This document shows, piece after piece, positions 1 to 9,113 of a DNA stretch of 64,000 bases; positions within the stretch are counted from its first letter, which is position 1; every line of letters starts with the position of its first letter. The position numbers and the translations under genes are program-made. Under the pieces are notes generated by a model that was not told the DNA's origin, searched no databases, and saw only the letters and a list, made by a program, of their open reading frames with translations. Origin of the DNA: Lachnospiraceae bacterium NC2004 (lineage in GTDB: Bacteria; Bacillota; Clostridia; Lachnospirales; Lachnospiraceae). The stretch is from NCBI GenBank assembly GCA_000621905.1, contig JHXB01000003.1, positions 62,001 to 126,000 of the forward strand. The letters are read 5' to 3'.

Positions 1-1444
1 TCGACTTGATATCATAACAGATAACCTTCTTACTCTTGGTAAAAAGCTTATAAAACGCGTCATAAACGCTTGTCTTATTACTATCGTCAGCCTCAATTAC
101 ATAGACTCTATCATCTTCATATGCAAATGAAAGGTTCGCAATATAATAATTCCTGCATGAAAGCGGATTATCATCAATAACCTTGTCTGATTTAGAGGCT
201 GCACCCGACAATAGATCGTCAAATGACAATTGCTTTACGGTAGCCTTAGTTTCAACATTGGCAATATCAATATATATCGAAACCTTGTCAGATTCATTGG
301 CTTTAGTTACATACTCATCAATATCGTTAGCATTTAAGACAATTGTCTCAACTTCTATGTCAGTATTAACCTCTTCTTCGCCAAAATACGAAGCTTCAAT
401 TCCATCAACTGACAGCGAATGAATCTCTAACTCGTTAAACACTTCATCAATTCCGGTTCTCGTTAGATTGAGTGACAAATCATCTAAAGACTCGTCAATC
501 GGAACATCTCTCTTGATTGTTGCAAGCTTATATGAAAGCATTGCAGCCTCTTCACCCGAAAGATTATCGTCATCTCCCGCATAAAGAAGTGCCTTAAATG
601 GCGCACGAGACAAATCATACTTGTCCTTAAGTTCCTTCTTAAGTGCTTCTATACCTGCATTATCAAGGTCTCTTATGGAATCATACAAATCCTTGGTACT
701 GTCGTAAATGTTGGCAAGCTTAACTGCAATCTTGTCACCGATTCCCTTGACACCGGGGATGTTATCTGATGAATCGCCTGCTAAGGACTTGACCATAACA
801 GTCTTGTCAGGAGTGTATCCATATTCCTCCTTAACAAGTTCGGGAGTAAGATACATAGCCTGTTCAGGAACGATATAGTCTTCTCTCTTAACATTGTGGT
901 TCTTGTAAAAATCTAAGACTTTACTCTTACTGCTACTCATCATCCAAAGGGAGATATTGTCATCTACCAACTGTAGATAATCTCTGTCCTTAGTCATAAT
1001 GACAATCGGCACATCCGACTCAAACTTACTTGAAATCGAACCCGCATAGTCATCTGCCTCATAAGTCATTGAAGCAAACTGCTTAATGCCCATCTTGTCA
1101 AGGACCTTCTGACATAATTCAAACTGCTCTTTAAGAGGCTTAGGTGTTGAACTCCTATTGCCCTTATATTCAGAATATATCTCTCTTCTAAATGTATCCC
1201 TTGTGAGATCCCAGCACACAGCCAAATACTTAGGCTTCTGATCCTTAATAATTGCAAACAAAGACTTAAGGAACCCGAATATTCCGTTAGTATATGTGCC
1301 GGATGTAGTCTTCATAAGCTTATGATAAAGCTTCTCCCTATCCTCCTCGGTCTTGGCATATAGTATGTCCTTAGGAAGATTACCATAGTATTGAGTTGAT
1401 AAAAGACTTGATCCGTCTATAATAAGCAAATAATCATTCATCAT
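1..1444 (-). CDS. polA: DNA polymerase I, N-terminal part (cut by left edge)
   Basis: Repair and Okazaki-fragment processing polymerase; 481 codons are visible and the polymerase domain lies beyond the left edge. The first ~300 residues are a 5'-3' exonuclease/flap domain: LLIIDGSSLL at the start, EADDYAGS, TKDRDYLQLV, then the helix-hairpin-helix AGDSSDNIPGVKGIGDKIA. After a linker, the last ~100 residues enter the 3'-5' exonuclease-like domain, where the expected DxE metal motif reads IYIDIANVET, so proofreading may be lost as in many Firmicute Pol I proteins (inference). Start: two ATGs lie at 1444 and 1441; the one at 1444 has AAGGG nine bases upstream and overlaps the end of the zinc-finger gene, suggesting translational coupling. 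Confidence 0.93.
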   Translation of the reverse strand, partial: MMNDYLLIIDGSSLLSTQYYGNLPKDILYAKTEEDREKLYHKLMKTTSGTYTNGIFGFLKSLFAIIKDQKPKYLAVCWDLTRDTFRREIYSEYKGNRSSTPKPLKEQFELCQKVLDKMGIKQFASMTYEADDYAGSISSKFESDVPIVIMTKDRDYLQLVDDNISLWMMSSSKSKVLDFYKNHNVKREDYIVPEQAMYLTPELVKEEYGYTPDKTVMVKSLAGDSSDNIPGVKGIGDKIAVKLANIYDSTKDLYDSIRDLDNAGIEALKKELKDKYDLSRAPFKALLYAGDDDNLSGEEAAMLSYKLATIKRDVPIDESLDDLSLNLTRTGIDEVFNELEIHSLSVDGIEASYFGEEEVNTDIEVETIVLNANDIDEYVTKANESDKVSIYIDIANVETKATVKQLSFDDLLSGAASKSDKVIDDNPLSCRNYYIANLSFAYEDDRVYVIEADDSNKTSVYDAFYKLFTKSKKVICYDIKS

Positions 1445-1898
1445 AATTGATAACCCTTCTGATAGCAGTCGGTGTATAATCGCCTGCCTCAAATAGATAT
1501 GGTCTTGTGCTGTCGTAATAATAATACTGTCCCCGGCTGTTAACCAACATAGAATCTATGTATTCAGCATGTGCTTCCTGCTCAAAGAAACCTAAGATGA
1601 TACCAAACAAAGATACAACAAAACCAACGATTATCATCTGCAACTTGGTTCGTACTTTGAGCTTTCTGATGTTAAGCTGAGACTTAAGATTGTTGTCCAT
1701 CTCCTGCTTAAAGTTAACAGCGATATTGTCCCCATGCTCAAGCCTCTTCATACCCTCAATCATGATATAGCTGATCTCCATCTCTTCATGGCAATCAGGG
1801 CATGATTGAATATGCTTGATGAATGGAACGAGGTTGTCACCAAGTGATTGATGGTTAAGATATGAGTAAATCATAGGACTTGCTTCCCTGCATTTCAC
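1434..1898 (-). CDS. Zinc-finger (zf-HC2-like) single-pass membrane protein
   Basis: About 154 residues. The N-terminus carries an H-x3-C-x2-C motif (HIQSCPDC) after an earlier Cys, as in ZAS-type anti-sigma factors, followed by one membrane helix (~MIIVGFVVSLFGIILGFF) and a short Tyr-rich external tail. I place the start at the GTG at 1898, because GGAGG lies eight bases upstream of it; an in-frame ATG at 1931 has no such site. No sigma factor gene lies beside it, and it overlaps polA by 11 bases, so an anti-sigma role is only a possibility. The function is unknown; a zinc-dependent membrane sensor is the fairest description. Confidence 0.7.
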   Translation of the reverse strand: MKCREASPMIYSYLNHQSLGDNLVPFIKHIQSCPDCHEEMEISYIMIEGMKRLEHGDNIAVNFKQEMDNNLKSQLNIRKLKVRTKLQMIIVGFVVSLFGIILGFFEQEAHAEYIDSMLVNSRGQYYYYDSTRPYLFEAGDYTPTAIRRVINYDE

Positions 1899-2020
1899 AT
1901 CAATCACCTCCAAAAGGGCACAATAACCCATATTTAATACATTGTATCACAAATGAGGGATATAATCTATAAAAAATCGCAAAAAAAGTAGATATTTAGG
2001 GAAGTTTAGAAAAATAAAAA

Positions 2021-2043
2021 AGCGCATCCACAAAGGATACGCT
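2021..2043 (-). terminator. Rho-independent terminator after tRNA-Leu
   Basis: The minus strand shows an AGCGTATCC / GGATGCGCT stem (one G-T pair) with a short loop, followed by a T run. It lies just downstream of the tRNA. Confidence 0.75.
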
Positions 2044-2049
2044 TAATAG

Positions 2050-2132
2050 TGCGGATGGAGGGACTTGAACCCTCACGATGTTGCCACCGGCAGATTTTGA
2101 GTCTGCTGCGTCTGCCATTCCGCCACATCCGC
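2050..2132 (-). tRNA. tRNA-Leu (anticodon CAA)
   Basis: The acceptor stem GCGGATG pairs with CATCCGC, and the discriminator base is A as leucine tRNAs require. The anticodon arm is GCAGA-CTCAAAA-TCTGC, giving anticodon CAA (reads UUG). The variable arm is long (class II), and the T arm contains GGTTCAAGTCC. CCA is not encoded. It has its own promoter and terminator. Confidence 0.95.
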
Positions 2133-2146
2133 AAGCAACATTCGAT

Positions 2147-2175
2147 AATATATCAGATTTTTAGTCATAAGTCAA
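2147..2175 (-). promoter_or_regulatory. Promoter of tRNA-Leu
   Basis: TTGACT, a 17-base spacer, then TATATT on the minus strand, ending 15 bases before the tRNA 5' end. Good sigma-A match and position. Confidence 0.75.
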
Positions 2176-2189
2176 GACTAAAATATATA

Positions 2190-2222
2190 AATGGTTAATT
2201 AGGAGTACCCTAACTAACCATT
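2190..2222 (-). terminator. Probable terminator after the MraY-like gene
   Basis: AATGGTTA(A)TTAGG pairs with CCTAA(C)TAACCATT around a four-base loop, about ten bases beyond the stop codon on the minus strand. The trailing T-rich tract is poor, so it may be a weak terminator or only a stabilising hairpin. Confidence 0.45.
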
Positions 2223-2231
2223 ATACTTAGA

Positions 2232-3185
2232 TTAAATAATCATGCTGAGGTACAAAGCTCCTAAACTCACCATAACCTGAATTATAGCAAATCTTATCAC
2301 AACCTGTGTATTAGACCAACCAAGATTCTTTCTTGCGTGGTCATGAAGCGGAGTTCTTGTATTCTTAAGAATAGATATCTTAAGAAATCGCTTCAAACTA
2401 ACCTTGACAAGTCCTATTCCACCGTCAACAATAATAACTCCGGCAAGTGTAAGATACATAAACGGCATCTTGGTCTGAAGTATTGCTATCGCGATTACCA
2501 ATCCCATCGCTCTTGAACCTGCATCTCCCATAAGCTGTGATGAAGGATTGGCATTAAACCAAAGATACGCAACAAGTGTCGTCATAAAGATTGGTAAAAT
2601 GCTGTTAAATACAGTGCTGTGATCAAGCATCAAAATAGATGTAAGCGTAATAAGAGCAAGGGTTGCAGACAAACTGTCAACTCCGTCTGTACAGTTGGTT
2701 ACGTTAATTGACGCCCAGCAAAGAACCACGATCAAGAATCCATAAAGCGGAACAGGAATCTTGAAACTCACATCCAATATCGCCAATGTAACAATATTGG
2801 AATTAAAGTAGAGATATGTAACCGCTATAAGTAGCGAGATAATAAGGTCTAAGGCGCCTTTTTTATATTCACCCCATGGTACTTTGGCAGCATCATCTAA
2901 GAAACCTGTCATCATACCTAAGAATATAAGCGCAAGATAGATAGAACTCTCCACGCTAACCTTACCAAAAATAAGTGCAATTACTATAAACACCGAAACA
3001 AAAACAATACCAAGACCTCTTGTCTTGCCTCGGGATTTCTCACCGTCAACGGCAAATTCCCTACCCTGATCGGCAGGAAGATACTTATCAAGTCCTTTAG
3101 ATAGCAAAAATGTTAGAAAAAACGCAAACATCGCACCTAAAAACTCAAATATCTTCGAATATTCCATAAAGAAATGCTGTAACAT
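2232..3185 (-). CDS. MraY-like glycosyltransferase family 4 membrane transferase
   Basis: Polytopic membrane protein of ~317 residues in the phospho-sugar polyprenyl-phosphate transferase superfamily (MraY/WecA/TagO). Visible motifs: FLDDAAKV (paired Asp), TNCTDGVDSLS (MraY NxTDGxDxL), GDAGSRAMG, and PLHDHARKNLGW at the place of MraY's PLHHHxE. The HHH triad therefore reads HDH. The start is the ATG at 3185 with GGAGGATATT upstream; the frame is open further upstream but would run into the Nudix gene. It lies 25 bases beyond a Nudix gene and close to a SEDS-PBP fusion, so a role in peptidoglycan precursor or another undecaprenyl-linked polymer is likely. Whether it is the cell's main MraY cannot be decided here. 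Confidence 0.8.
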   Translation of the reverse strand: MLQHFFMEYSKIFEFLGAMFAFFLTFLLSKGLDKYLPADQGREFAVDGEKSRGKTRGLGIVFVSVFIVIALIFGKVSVESSIYLALIFLGMMTGFLDDAAKVPWGEYKKGALDLIISLLIAVTYLYFNSNIVTLAILDVSFKIPVPLYGFLIVVLCWASINVTNCTDGVDSLSATLALITLTSILMLDHSTVFNSILPIFMTTLVAYLWFNANPSSQLMGDAGSRAMGLVIAIAILQTKMPFMYLTLAGVIIVDGGIGLVKVSLKRFLKISILKNTRTPLHDHARKNLGWSNTQVVIRFAIIQVMVSLGALYLSMII

Positions 3186-3210
3186 AATATCCTCCGTTAA
3201 AAAAGCAGGA

Positions 3211-3684
3211 CTACTCCTGCTCTTTTTTAATATAATTTCTGTGATTCTCGATCCATAATCCCTTCTTACGAAGCTGATGATATCTCTCATAAGCATCTTC
3301 TAAAATCTGCTTCTCATTAGCAAACCTTAGCAAATGATAGGCTTCATGGAACTTGTAAAATCCGGAATCCACAAAGTATTCTTCTCTCTGCGGCTTGCTA
3401 TAATAGCTCTCGCCCATCATAAGATACCAATAAACCTGCTTATCAATAAGCTCATCTCCGGCTCTAAAGGTATATTCACTTGTGCCAATGTAACTCTTGA
3501 TAGTTCCTACGGCACCCGTCTCTTCTTTAACCTCTCTTAGAGCAGTCTCCTCATGTGTCTCGCCTTCTTCAACTGTTCCTTTGGGTAACACCCAGCCATC
3601 GTACCTGTTCTTATAATTCTTGTACAATAATAAAATCTTGCCTCTGAATATTACCACACCACCACAGCTAGTTGCTTCTGCCAT
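3211..3684 (-). CDS. Nudix hydrolase
   Basis: 157 residues. A complete Nudix box (G-x5-E-x7-REV-x-EE-x-G) is seen from GTVEEGETHEE through REVKEETGA, after GWVLPKG. Family members cleave nucleoside diphosphates linked to another group; the small size and WVLPKGxxE lead resemble Ap4A hydrolase / RNA pyrophosphohydrolase types, but the substrate cannot be assigned. Start ATG at 3684 has CAGGAGGG upstream. It sits between the SEDS-PBP fusion and the MraY-like transferase on the same strand, so it may be transcribed with cell-wall genes. Confidence 0.88.
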   Translation of the reverse strand: MAEATSCGGVVIFRGKILLLYKNYKNRYDGWVLPKGTVEEGETHEETALREVKEETGAVGTIKSYIGTSEYTFRAGDELIDKQVYWYLMMGESYYSKPQREEYFVDSGFYKFHEAYHLLRFANEKQILEDAYERYHQLRKKGLWIENHRNYIKKEQE

Positions 3685-3783
3685 TGCAATCCCTCCTGTT
3701 ATCGACTGTACGCCGATTATTAATGGGTGTGTTCCTTAAAATCATATACATTATACACGAATATAGTATAATGTTCAATCAAA

Positions 3784-6753
3784 TCATTTATGTTTATTAT
3801 AATATGCATTAAATACACTCTTTGCGATAGGAACAGCAGTCCCGCTTCCTGATCCTCCGTTCTCAACAAGAACAGATATCGCAATGTCAGGATCTTCAAG
3901 ATTAGAATATCCGACAAACCAAGCGTGAGTGTTGTCTCCATGGCCGGTCTCTGCAGTACCGGTCTTGCCTGCATATGTATGCTTCAACCCGCTTAACGCC
4001 GAAGCTGTACCATTATCTACAACTCCTTTAAGAAGCTTCTCCATAATGTATGCCTGATCTTTGGTCATAACCTCTCCATACTCCTCAGGTGAAAACTCCT
4101 TAATTACCCTATTGTCATAACTCTCTATACTGTCAATCAGATAAGGCTTCATCATAACGCCATCATTTGCAATAGCAGCAATAATCATAGCATTAAGTAA
4201 AGGTGTACACAAAGTATCGCCCTGACCAAATGATGTCTGCGGTATATCAGATTTAGGCGAAGAACTTTTAAGTTCAAACCTGCTCTTTGAGTATTCAAAT
4301 GAAATCGGCAGCTCAGAGTTATAAAGAAGCGAATTCGCCGTCTTTCTGTATGACGAAACATCGAGTTTCATACCTATATCAACAAATGCATTGTTGCAGG
4401 AATTAGCCATCGCCTGAGCAAGATTCTGAACTCCATGCACATGGTTACTTGAGCATCTCACCCTAACTCCCTGAACTATCGAAGAACCCTGACAATTGTA
4501 TGAATACTTCTTCCATTTCTTAGGATTCTCCTTGATATATTCAAGGGCTGTCACAATCTTAAAGGTAGAACCAGGCGGATAAAGTCCCCTGCTCGCCCTG
4601 TTTAACAGTGCAGAATCATCCACTTTATTGAGTTCATCCCACACACCTTCTATGTAGTTAGGATTGTAGTCAGGCTTACTTACCATAGCTAGGATTCGAC
4701 CTGTATCAGGCTCAATAACAACAACCGCACCCTTATTCTCGCCAAGCGCATCAGACGCAGCCTTCTGCAATGTGTAATCAAGAGTGGTATAACAGTCGTC
4801 ACCCCTGTTCTTCTTATCACGAAGGTCGTTACCAATCTTTTCTAAAATTCCCGCGTGCGAGGTATAAAGATAATAGTTAGCACTCGCCTCTAATCCCGCC
4901 TTACCGTTGATATCATAACCTACAGCCTGCGCAAATAGATTGTCGTAAGGGTAATTTCTGACATACGAACCGTTAGCTTTAACGGATTTAGCAACCTTCT
5001 TGCCATCTGATGTGATAATAGAACCCTTTATAATCTTGTCCTTGTATATATCTTTTCTTGGATTGTATGAACTTGCCAAGTCAACCCTTGAAGGGACGGC
5101 AACATAGTAGGAAATGTAACCCATAAGTCCCATAAACAGGAATACAAATACATACGCAGTAAGAGTAACCTGTCTGTTAATCTTAAGTCGCTTGGAAGTA
5201 CGCACCATACTGTTAAGAATCCTGTATGCAAGTCCATGCTCCTTACCCTTAGTCTCAGGCTCTGTTTCTTGGATTACTTCGGGAATCTGATTGTAAATGT
5301 CACCGGTATTAAGCGATACAGCACCGCCTGATACCTCATCCGGAATTACAATTCCTTCAACATCCCTATCTTTCTTTCGTTTCCTTCTGACATTTTTAAT
5401 GTCCTCAATCGTTACATCAGCTTCCTCTTCTAAGGCTTCTTCTTTCTCTCTCTCCTTTTGGCTTATCATCAAAAGTCCCTGAACTGTACCAAAAAGAAGC
5501 ATTACACTTGCAACACTACTTCTACCGTAGCTGATCAAAGGAAGTGTAACTCCTGTAAGCGGAATGAACTTAACGGCACCGCCGACATTTAAGAACACCT
5601 GGAATATAAAGCACACACCCATTCCAAGTGCAATAAGCTTATAAAGTGGTCTTGTAGCCTTAATTGCAGCATTTAAAAACATTACAAAGCATGCCAAGAA
5701 TATAAGCAATATACAAAGAACGAATATAGTTCCAAACTCCTCTGCAATCGCTGACAATATAAAGTCGGAATAAACTACAGGAATCGCGTCAACCTTACCC
5801 TCTCCAAGTCCGACTCCAAACCAGTTACCTGTACCAAATGCAAAAAGCGACTGGCATATCTGATAACCCGGGCCATCAATTACAGCCCAAGGATCCTTAA
5901 ATGCAATAACACGATTCTGAACATGAGTAAAAAACTTATACGCAATAACAGATGCAAATGCTCCGCCCAAAAGCCCGCTAACCAATAACGTTAGTCTTCC
6001 TGTAGCAACATAGAGCATAATAAGATATGTCACAAAGAATATCAAAGCAGCTCCAAGATCCCTTTCAAGAACAAGTACAATTACATACGAAGCCGCAATT
6101 GCTGTGGTTATAACAAGACTCTTAAGATCCTGAATCTTAGCAAGTCTGCACGCCACAAAAAGAACGAATATTAATTTGACAAATTCAGACGGCTGCAAGG
6201 TAATCCCATGAATTGAAATCCAGTTGGTAGCACCGTACTCGTCTACTCCCCATACAGCAACCGTTGCAAGCAAGAAGAATCCACCGATTCCATATATCCA
6301 TGTAAGTCTTCTCCATATAGGAAATGCTTTCATGAGAAAAGGAATAACCATCGCACCAAAGAAACAGAAAACCAATGTCATAAACTGCTTTAAAGCATAA
6401 TCTTCAAATGACATTCTTGTAAGCATAACAAGTCCGACAGTCATAAAAAAGAGCATATTGTTCATCAGAACTCTTGATGTACCCTTTAATATCCTGTGGT
6501 ATAAAATCATGGAGAACAATAAAAACAACAACTGTGCCCCATAAAAATATACATACTTAACCTCGCCTTTTTGAATAATGATATCTAAATTAGAGAAGAA
6601 ATGGAACAAAAGAAGAACCCTGTTCTGCTTAAAGAACAGCTTCTTACTTCTCCTCTTAGACTCATTACCTATAAGCTGAAAACAGGTAAGTGTATAAATC
6701 GCCACTAAGATAATATTCAAATATGATGTCAATACTAAAATAATATGTGCCAT
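3784..6753 (-). CDS. Single-chain SEDS (FtsW/RodA) polymerase fused to class B PBP transpeptidase
   Basis: 989 residues combining both halves of a septal or elongasome peptidoglycan synthase. Residues ~1-430 are a multi-pass SEDS domain with ERDLG (~230), the conserved YSDF Asp (~330, the putative catalytic Asp) and PLISYGRSS (~405). Residues ~435-515 are a charged cytoplasmic linker. A further membrane helix (~527-550) leads to a penicillin-binding transpeptidase with SxxK (STFK, Ser729), SxN (SCN, 785-787) and KTG (930-932). A stretch GSIITSDGK at ~577 matches the class B N-terminal box. Both active sites look intact. Start ATG at 6753 has AGGAGATATT upstream. Usually the two enzymes are separate, paired proteins. 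Here they are made one-to-one, between a U32 gene and the Nudix/MraY-like pair. Confidence 0.95.
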   Translation of the reverse strand: MAHIILVLTSYLNIILVAIYTLTCFQLIGNESKRRSKKLFFKQNRVLLLFHFFSNLDIIIQKGEVKYVYFYGAQLLFLLFSMILYHRILKGTSRVLMNNMLFFMTVGLVMLTRMSFEDYALKQFMTLVFCFFGAMVIPFLMKAFPIWRRLTWIYGIGGFFLLATVAVWGVDEYGATNWISIHGITLQPSEFVKLIFVLFVACRLAKIQDLKSLVITTAIAASYVIVLVLERDLGAALIFFVTYLIMLYVATGRLTLLVSGLLGGAFASVIAYKFFTHVQNRVIAFKDPWAVIDGPGYQICQSLFAFGTGNWFGVGLGEGKVDAIPVVYSDFILSAIAEEFGTIFVLCILLIFLACFVMFLNAAIKATRPLYKLIALGMGVCFIFQVFLNVGGAVKFIPLTGVTLPLISYGRSSVASVMLLFGTVQGLLMISQKEREKEEALEEEADVTIEDIKNVRRKRKKDRDVEGIVIPDEVSGGAVSLNTGDIYNQIPEVIQETEPETKGKEHGLAYRILNSMVRTSKRLKINRQVTLTAYVFVFLFMGLMGYISYYVAVPSRVDLASSYNPRKDIYKDKIIKGSIITSDGKKVAKSVKANGSYVRNYPYDNLFAQAVGYDINGKAGLEASANYYLYTSHAGILEKIGNDLRDKKNRGDDCYTTLDYTLQKAASDALGENKGAVVVIEPDTGRILAMVSKPDYNPNYIEGVWDELNKVDDSALLNRASRGLYPPGSTFKIVTALEYIKENPKKWKKYSYNCQGSSIVQGVRVRCSSNHVHGVQNLAQAMANSCNNAFVDIGMKLDVSSYRKTANSLLYNSELPISFEYSKSRFELKSSSPKSDIPQTSFGQGDTLCTPLLNAMIIAAIANDGVMMKPYLIDSIESYDNRVIKEFSPEEYGEVMTKDQAYIMEKLLKGVVDNGTASALSGLKHTYAGKTGTAETGHGDNTHAWFVGYSNLEDPDIAISVLVENGGSGSGTAVPIAKSVFNAYYNKHK

Positions 6754-6761
6754 AATATCTC

Positions 6762-9098
6762 CTAGTCTACTTGCTGGTATCTGTGTCCAAAGTTAACCTT
6801 AACCTTCACCTCATCATTTAATGCGTCAAGCGACTCTATGGTATCCTCGTCCGTAAGTCTTATCATATAACCGCTCGCTGAAACATTTGCCGAATAATCA
6901 TCTTTTGAAAGAACTGTAGGAATATCACTGTATATGACATTTCTTCTTCCAAATGAATTACAGTAAAAGCAATCACTTAAAACCTTAAGTTCCTTGCCTT
7001 TTCTATCGGTTATGGTAGTGTAGTCAGCCTGCTTATTGCAACACTCCATGTTCTTCTTAACACAAAGGTTAGTTGTCATAAGACGCTGCTTCTCGTATAT
7101 AGTCATTATATACGGTCTGTCAACTTTAGCTAACTCATTGATTGTAAGCTCAACCGGCGCAACGATGCCGGTGACTCTTATGCCTTTATCTTCACAAACA
7201 GATATAAGCTTATCGTAAGCAATGCTGTTAAATGCATACAGAGTGTCGTCAATAACTATATCTTTATTAAAGCCTTTATCAAATATCCACCCTAACGAAT
7301 CAAGAGAAGGAATCATAAAGCCTTTAGCTTTATTTAAAGTGTTGATTCCATTTTCAAATATTCCGATATTACCTTCCCTAAACATGTGAGGAAATGCGAT
7401 ATAAATATCGTTAAATTCTGTCTTATACTCTTTATCTAAAGATACAGCCAAAGAGTAAGGAACTACAATAAATGTATCGTCAGCGGTGTAATTCTTGGCA
7501 AGTTCAAACTGATTATAATCACTGACATAAATATAATTCTGGTTTAGATTAACGGATTTAGGATTAGAAACACCCTCCGTCTCTACAATCTCTCTTAAAT
7601 ACTTTTTAGTCGTTACCTCTTCAAGCTCTGATATCGCATTTCTTCTCAATTCATTAATTGCTCCGACAGGAATAAATGCGTCATCTGATATATCTACATT
7701 TATGTTCTTGATATAATACTCCGTACCTCCAAGCTTATTAAAAGCCTTGCTGACCGTATTAATATCAACCGGCGCTTTTATTGCCTTATCAACTACAGTT
7801 TCAGAATAATACTTAGTCTCAACAAGATTAGATAGATTTCTAATGTTAATTACTACCCTCTCGCCTGTCTTGATATCAATATCTAATTCAAGAGGAATCT
7901 TATTGTATTCTTTGTCGCCGGTCTCCATAAGAGTCATACTTTCACTCTTCATCCTATAAAGACTGATGCCGGTTTTAAGTGTCTTAACCTTAGGGCAGTT
8001 AAGACCAACCATACCACCCTTCTTATAGTCGCTAGGCGAAGTAAGAACTATATCGATGTCTTTGTCCTTATCTCTTAACTCAATAATATCGCCTTTATAT
8101 ATATTCTTTAAGGCTTTAAAACTTATACTTCCTTTGCCAAGAGATGCTATATCTCCAATGTGAACACCTTCATGATTAGGTCTCTTCATGCTCATCATGC
8201 ATTTGTCTAAATCACTGAAAAGATATCCTTTATTAAAGCCTCCGCGATTAAACACCTGCTTTAATCTGTCAATGTCCTCATTAAGCTCGCGCTCACTAAC
8301 ATCCTGCCCGACCATATCTATATGTCTTCTGTAAACAGATGTCACAACACCAACATAATCAGGACTCTTCATCCTGCCCTCTATCTTAAGCGAATCAACC
8401 TGAAGCCTTATTATGTCATCAATAAGCCCCAAACCGCACATATCTTTAGGTGAAAATATATGAGTGTCATTATCAAATACATTATATTTAAGCCTGCAAC
8501 TCTGCGCACAACGCCCTCTGTTACCGCTTCTTCCACCTACAGAACTGCTGAGTAAACATTGTCCCGAATAACCGTAACAAAGCGCTCCATGAACAAACAT
8601 CTCTATCTCAACATCGGTAGCCTCTCTTATACTCTTTACTTCTTCATAATTAAGCTCGCGGGCTAACACTATTCTGTCTGCGCCTTCATTTGCCATAAGT
8701 TTAGCACCATATGAAGACATCACGCCCATCTGGGTGCTGACATGAATAGGAAGATTAGGAAAATGCTTGCGGATAAAGTGAAACACGCCCAAGTCCTGAA
8801 CAATCACCGCATCTAGTCCGTGAACATAAAAAGGAAGGAGGTAATCATAAAGCTCACGCTCAATCTCCTCCTCCTTAAGAAGTGTATTAACCGTCAAATG
8901 AAGTGCTAACCCTCTGTTATGCATATAATCAATTGCATGCAGCAGGGTATCTTTATCAAAATTGTCTGCATACGCCCTTGCGCCGAATCTGTTACCGCCC
9001 ACATAAACTGCGTCACATCCGGACTTAACGGCGCTTTTCAATGCGTCAAATGAACCCGCCGGCGAAAGTAACTCCGGCTTCTTAAAACCATTATCCAT
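6762..9098 (-). CDS. Peptidase U32-family protein with C-terminal extension (RlhA-like rRNA hydroxylase)
   Basis: 778 residues. The N-terminal half is a U32 barrel with MFVHGALCYGYSGQC and the signature RSGNRGRCAQSCR. The second half matches in length and place the DUF3656-type extension of E. coli RlhA, which makes 5-hydroxycytidine at 23S rRNA C2501. Shorter U32 proteins (TrhP) act on tRNA and older annotations say collagenase. From size and architecture I favour the rRNA-modifying type, but the substrate is inferred. Several Cys near residues 170-205 and 690-715 could hold an iron-sulfur cluster. The start at 9098 has TAGGAG upstream. It is eight bases upstream of the SEDS-PBP gene, thus co-transcribed. 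Confidence 0.85.
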   Translation of the reverse strand: MDNGFKKPELLSPAGSFDALKSAVKSGCDAVYVGGNRFGARAYADNFDKDTLLHAIDYMHNRGLALHLTVNTLLKEEEIERELYDYLLPFYVHGLDAVIVQDLGVFHFIRKHFPNLPIHVSTQMGVMSSYGAKLMANEGADRIVLARELNYEEVKSIREATDVEIEMFVHGALCYGYSGQCLLSSSVGGRSGNRGRCAQSCRLKYNVFDNDTHIFSPKDMCGLGLIDDIIRLQVDSLKIEGRMKSPDYVGVVTSVYRRHIDMVGQDVSERELNEDIDRLKQVFNRGGFNKGYLFSDLDKCMMSMKRPNHEGVHIGDIASLGKGSISFKALKNIYKGDIIELRDKDKDIDIVLTSPSDYKKGGMVGLNCPKVKTLKTGISLYRMKSESMTLMETGDKEYNKIPLELDIDIKTGERVVINIRNLSNLVETKYYSETVVDKAIKAPVDINTVSKAFNKLGGTEYYIKNINVDISDDAFIPVGAINELRRNAISELEEVTTKKYLREIVETEGVSNPKSVNLNQNYIYVSDYNQFELAKNYTADDTFIVVPYSLAVSLDKEYKTEFNDIYIAFPHMFREGNIGIFENGINTLNKAKGFMIPSLDSLGWIFDKGFNKDIVIDDTLYAFNSIAYDKLISVCEDKGIRVTGIVAPVELTINELAKVDRPYIMTIYEKQRLMTTNLCVKKNMECCNKQADYTTITDRKGKELKVLSDCFYCNSFGRRNVIYSDIPTVLSKDDYSANVSASGYMIRLTDEDTIESLDALNDEVKVKVNFGHRYQQVD

Positions 9099-9113
9099 CG
9101 ATAACTCCTACAT

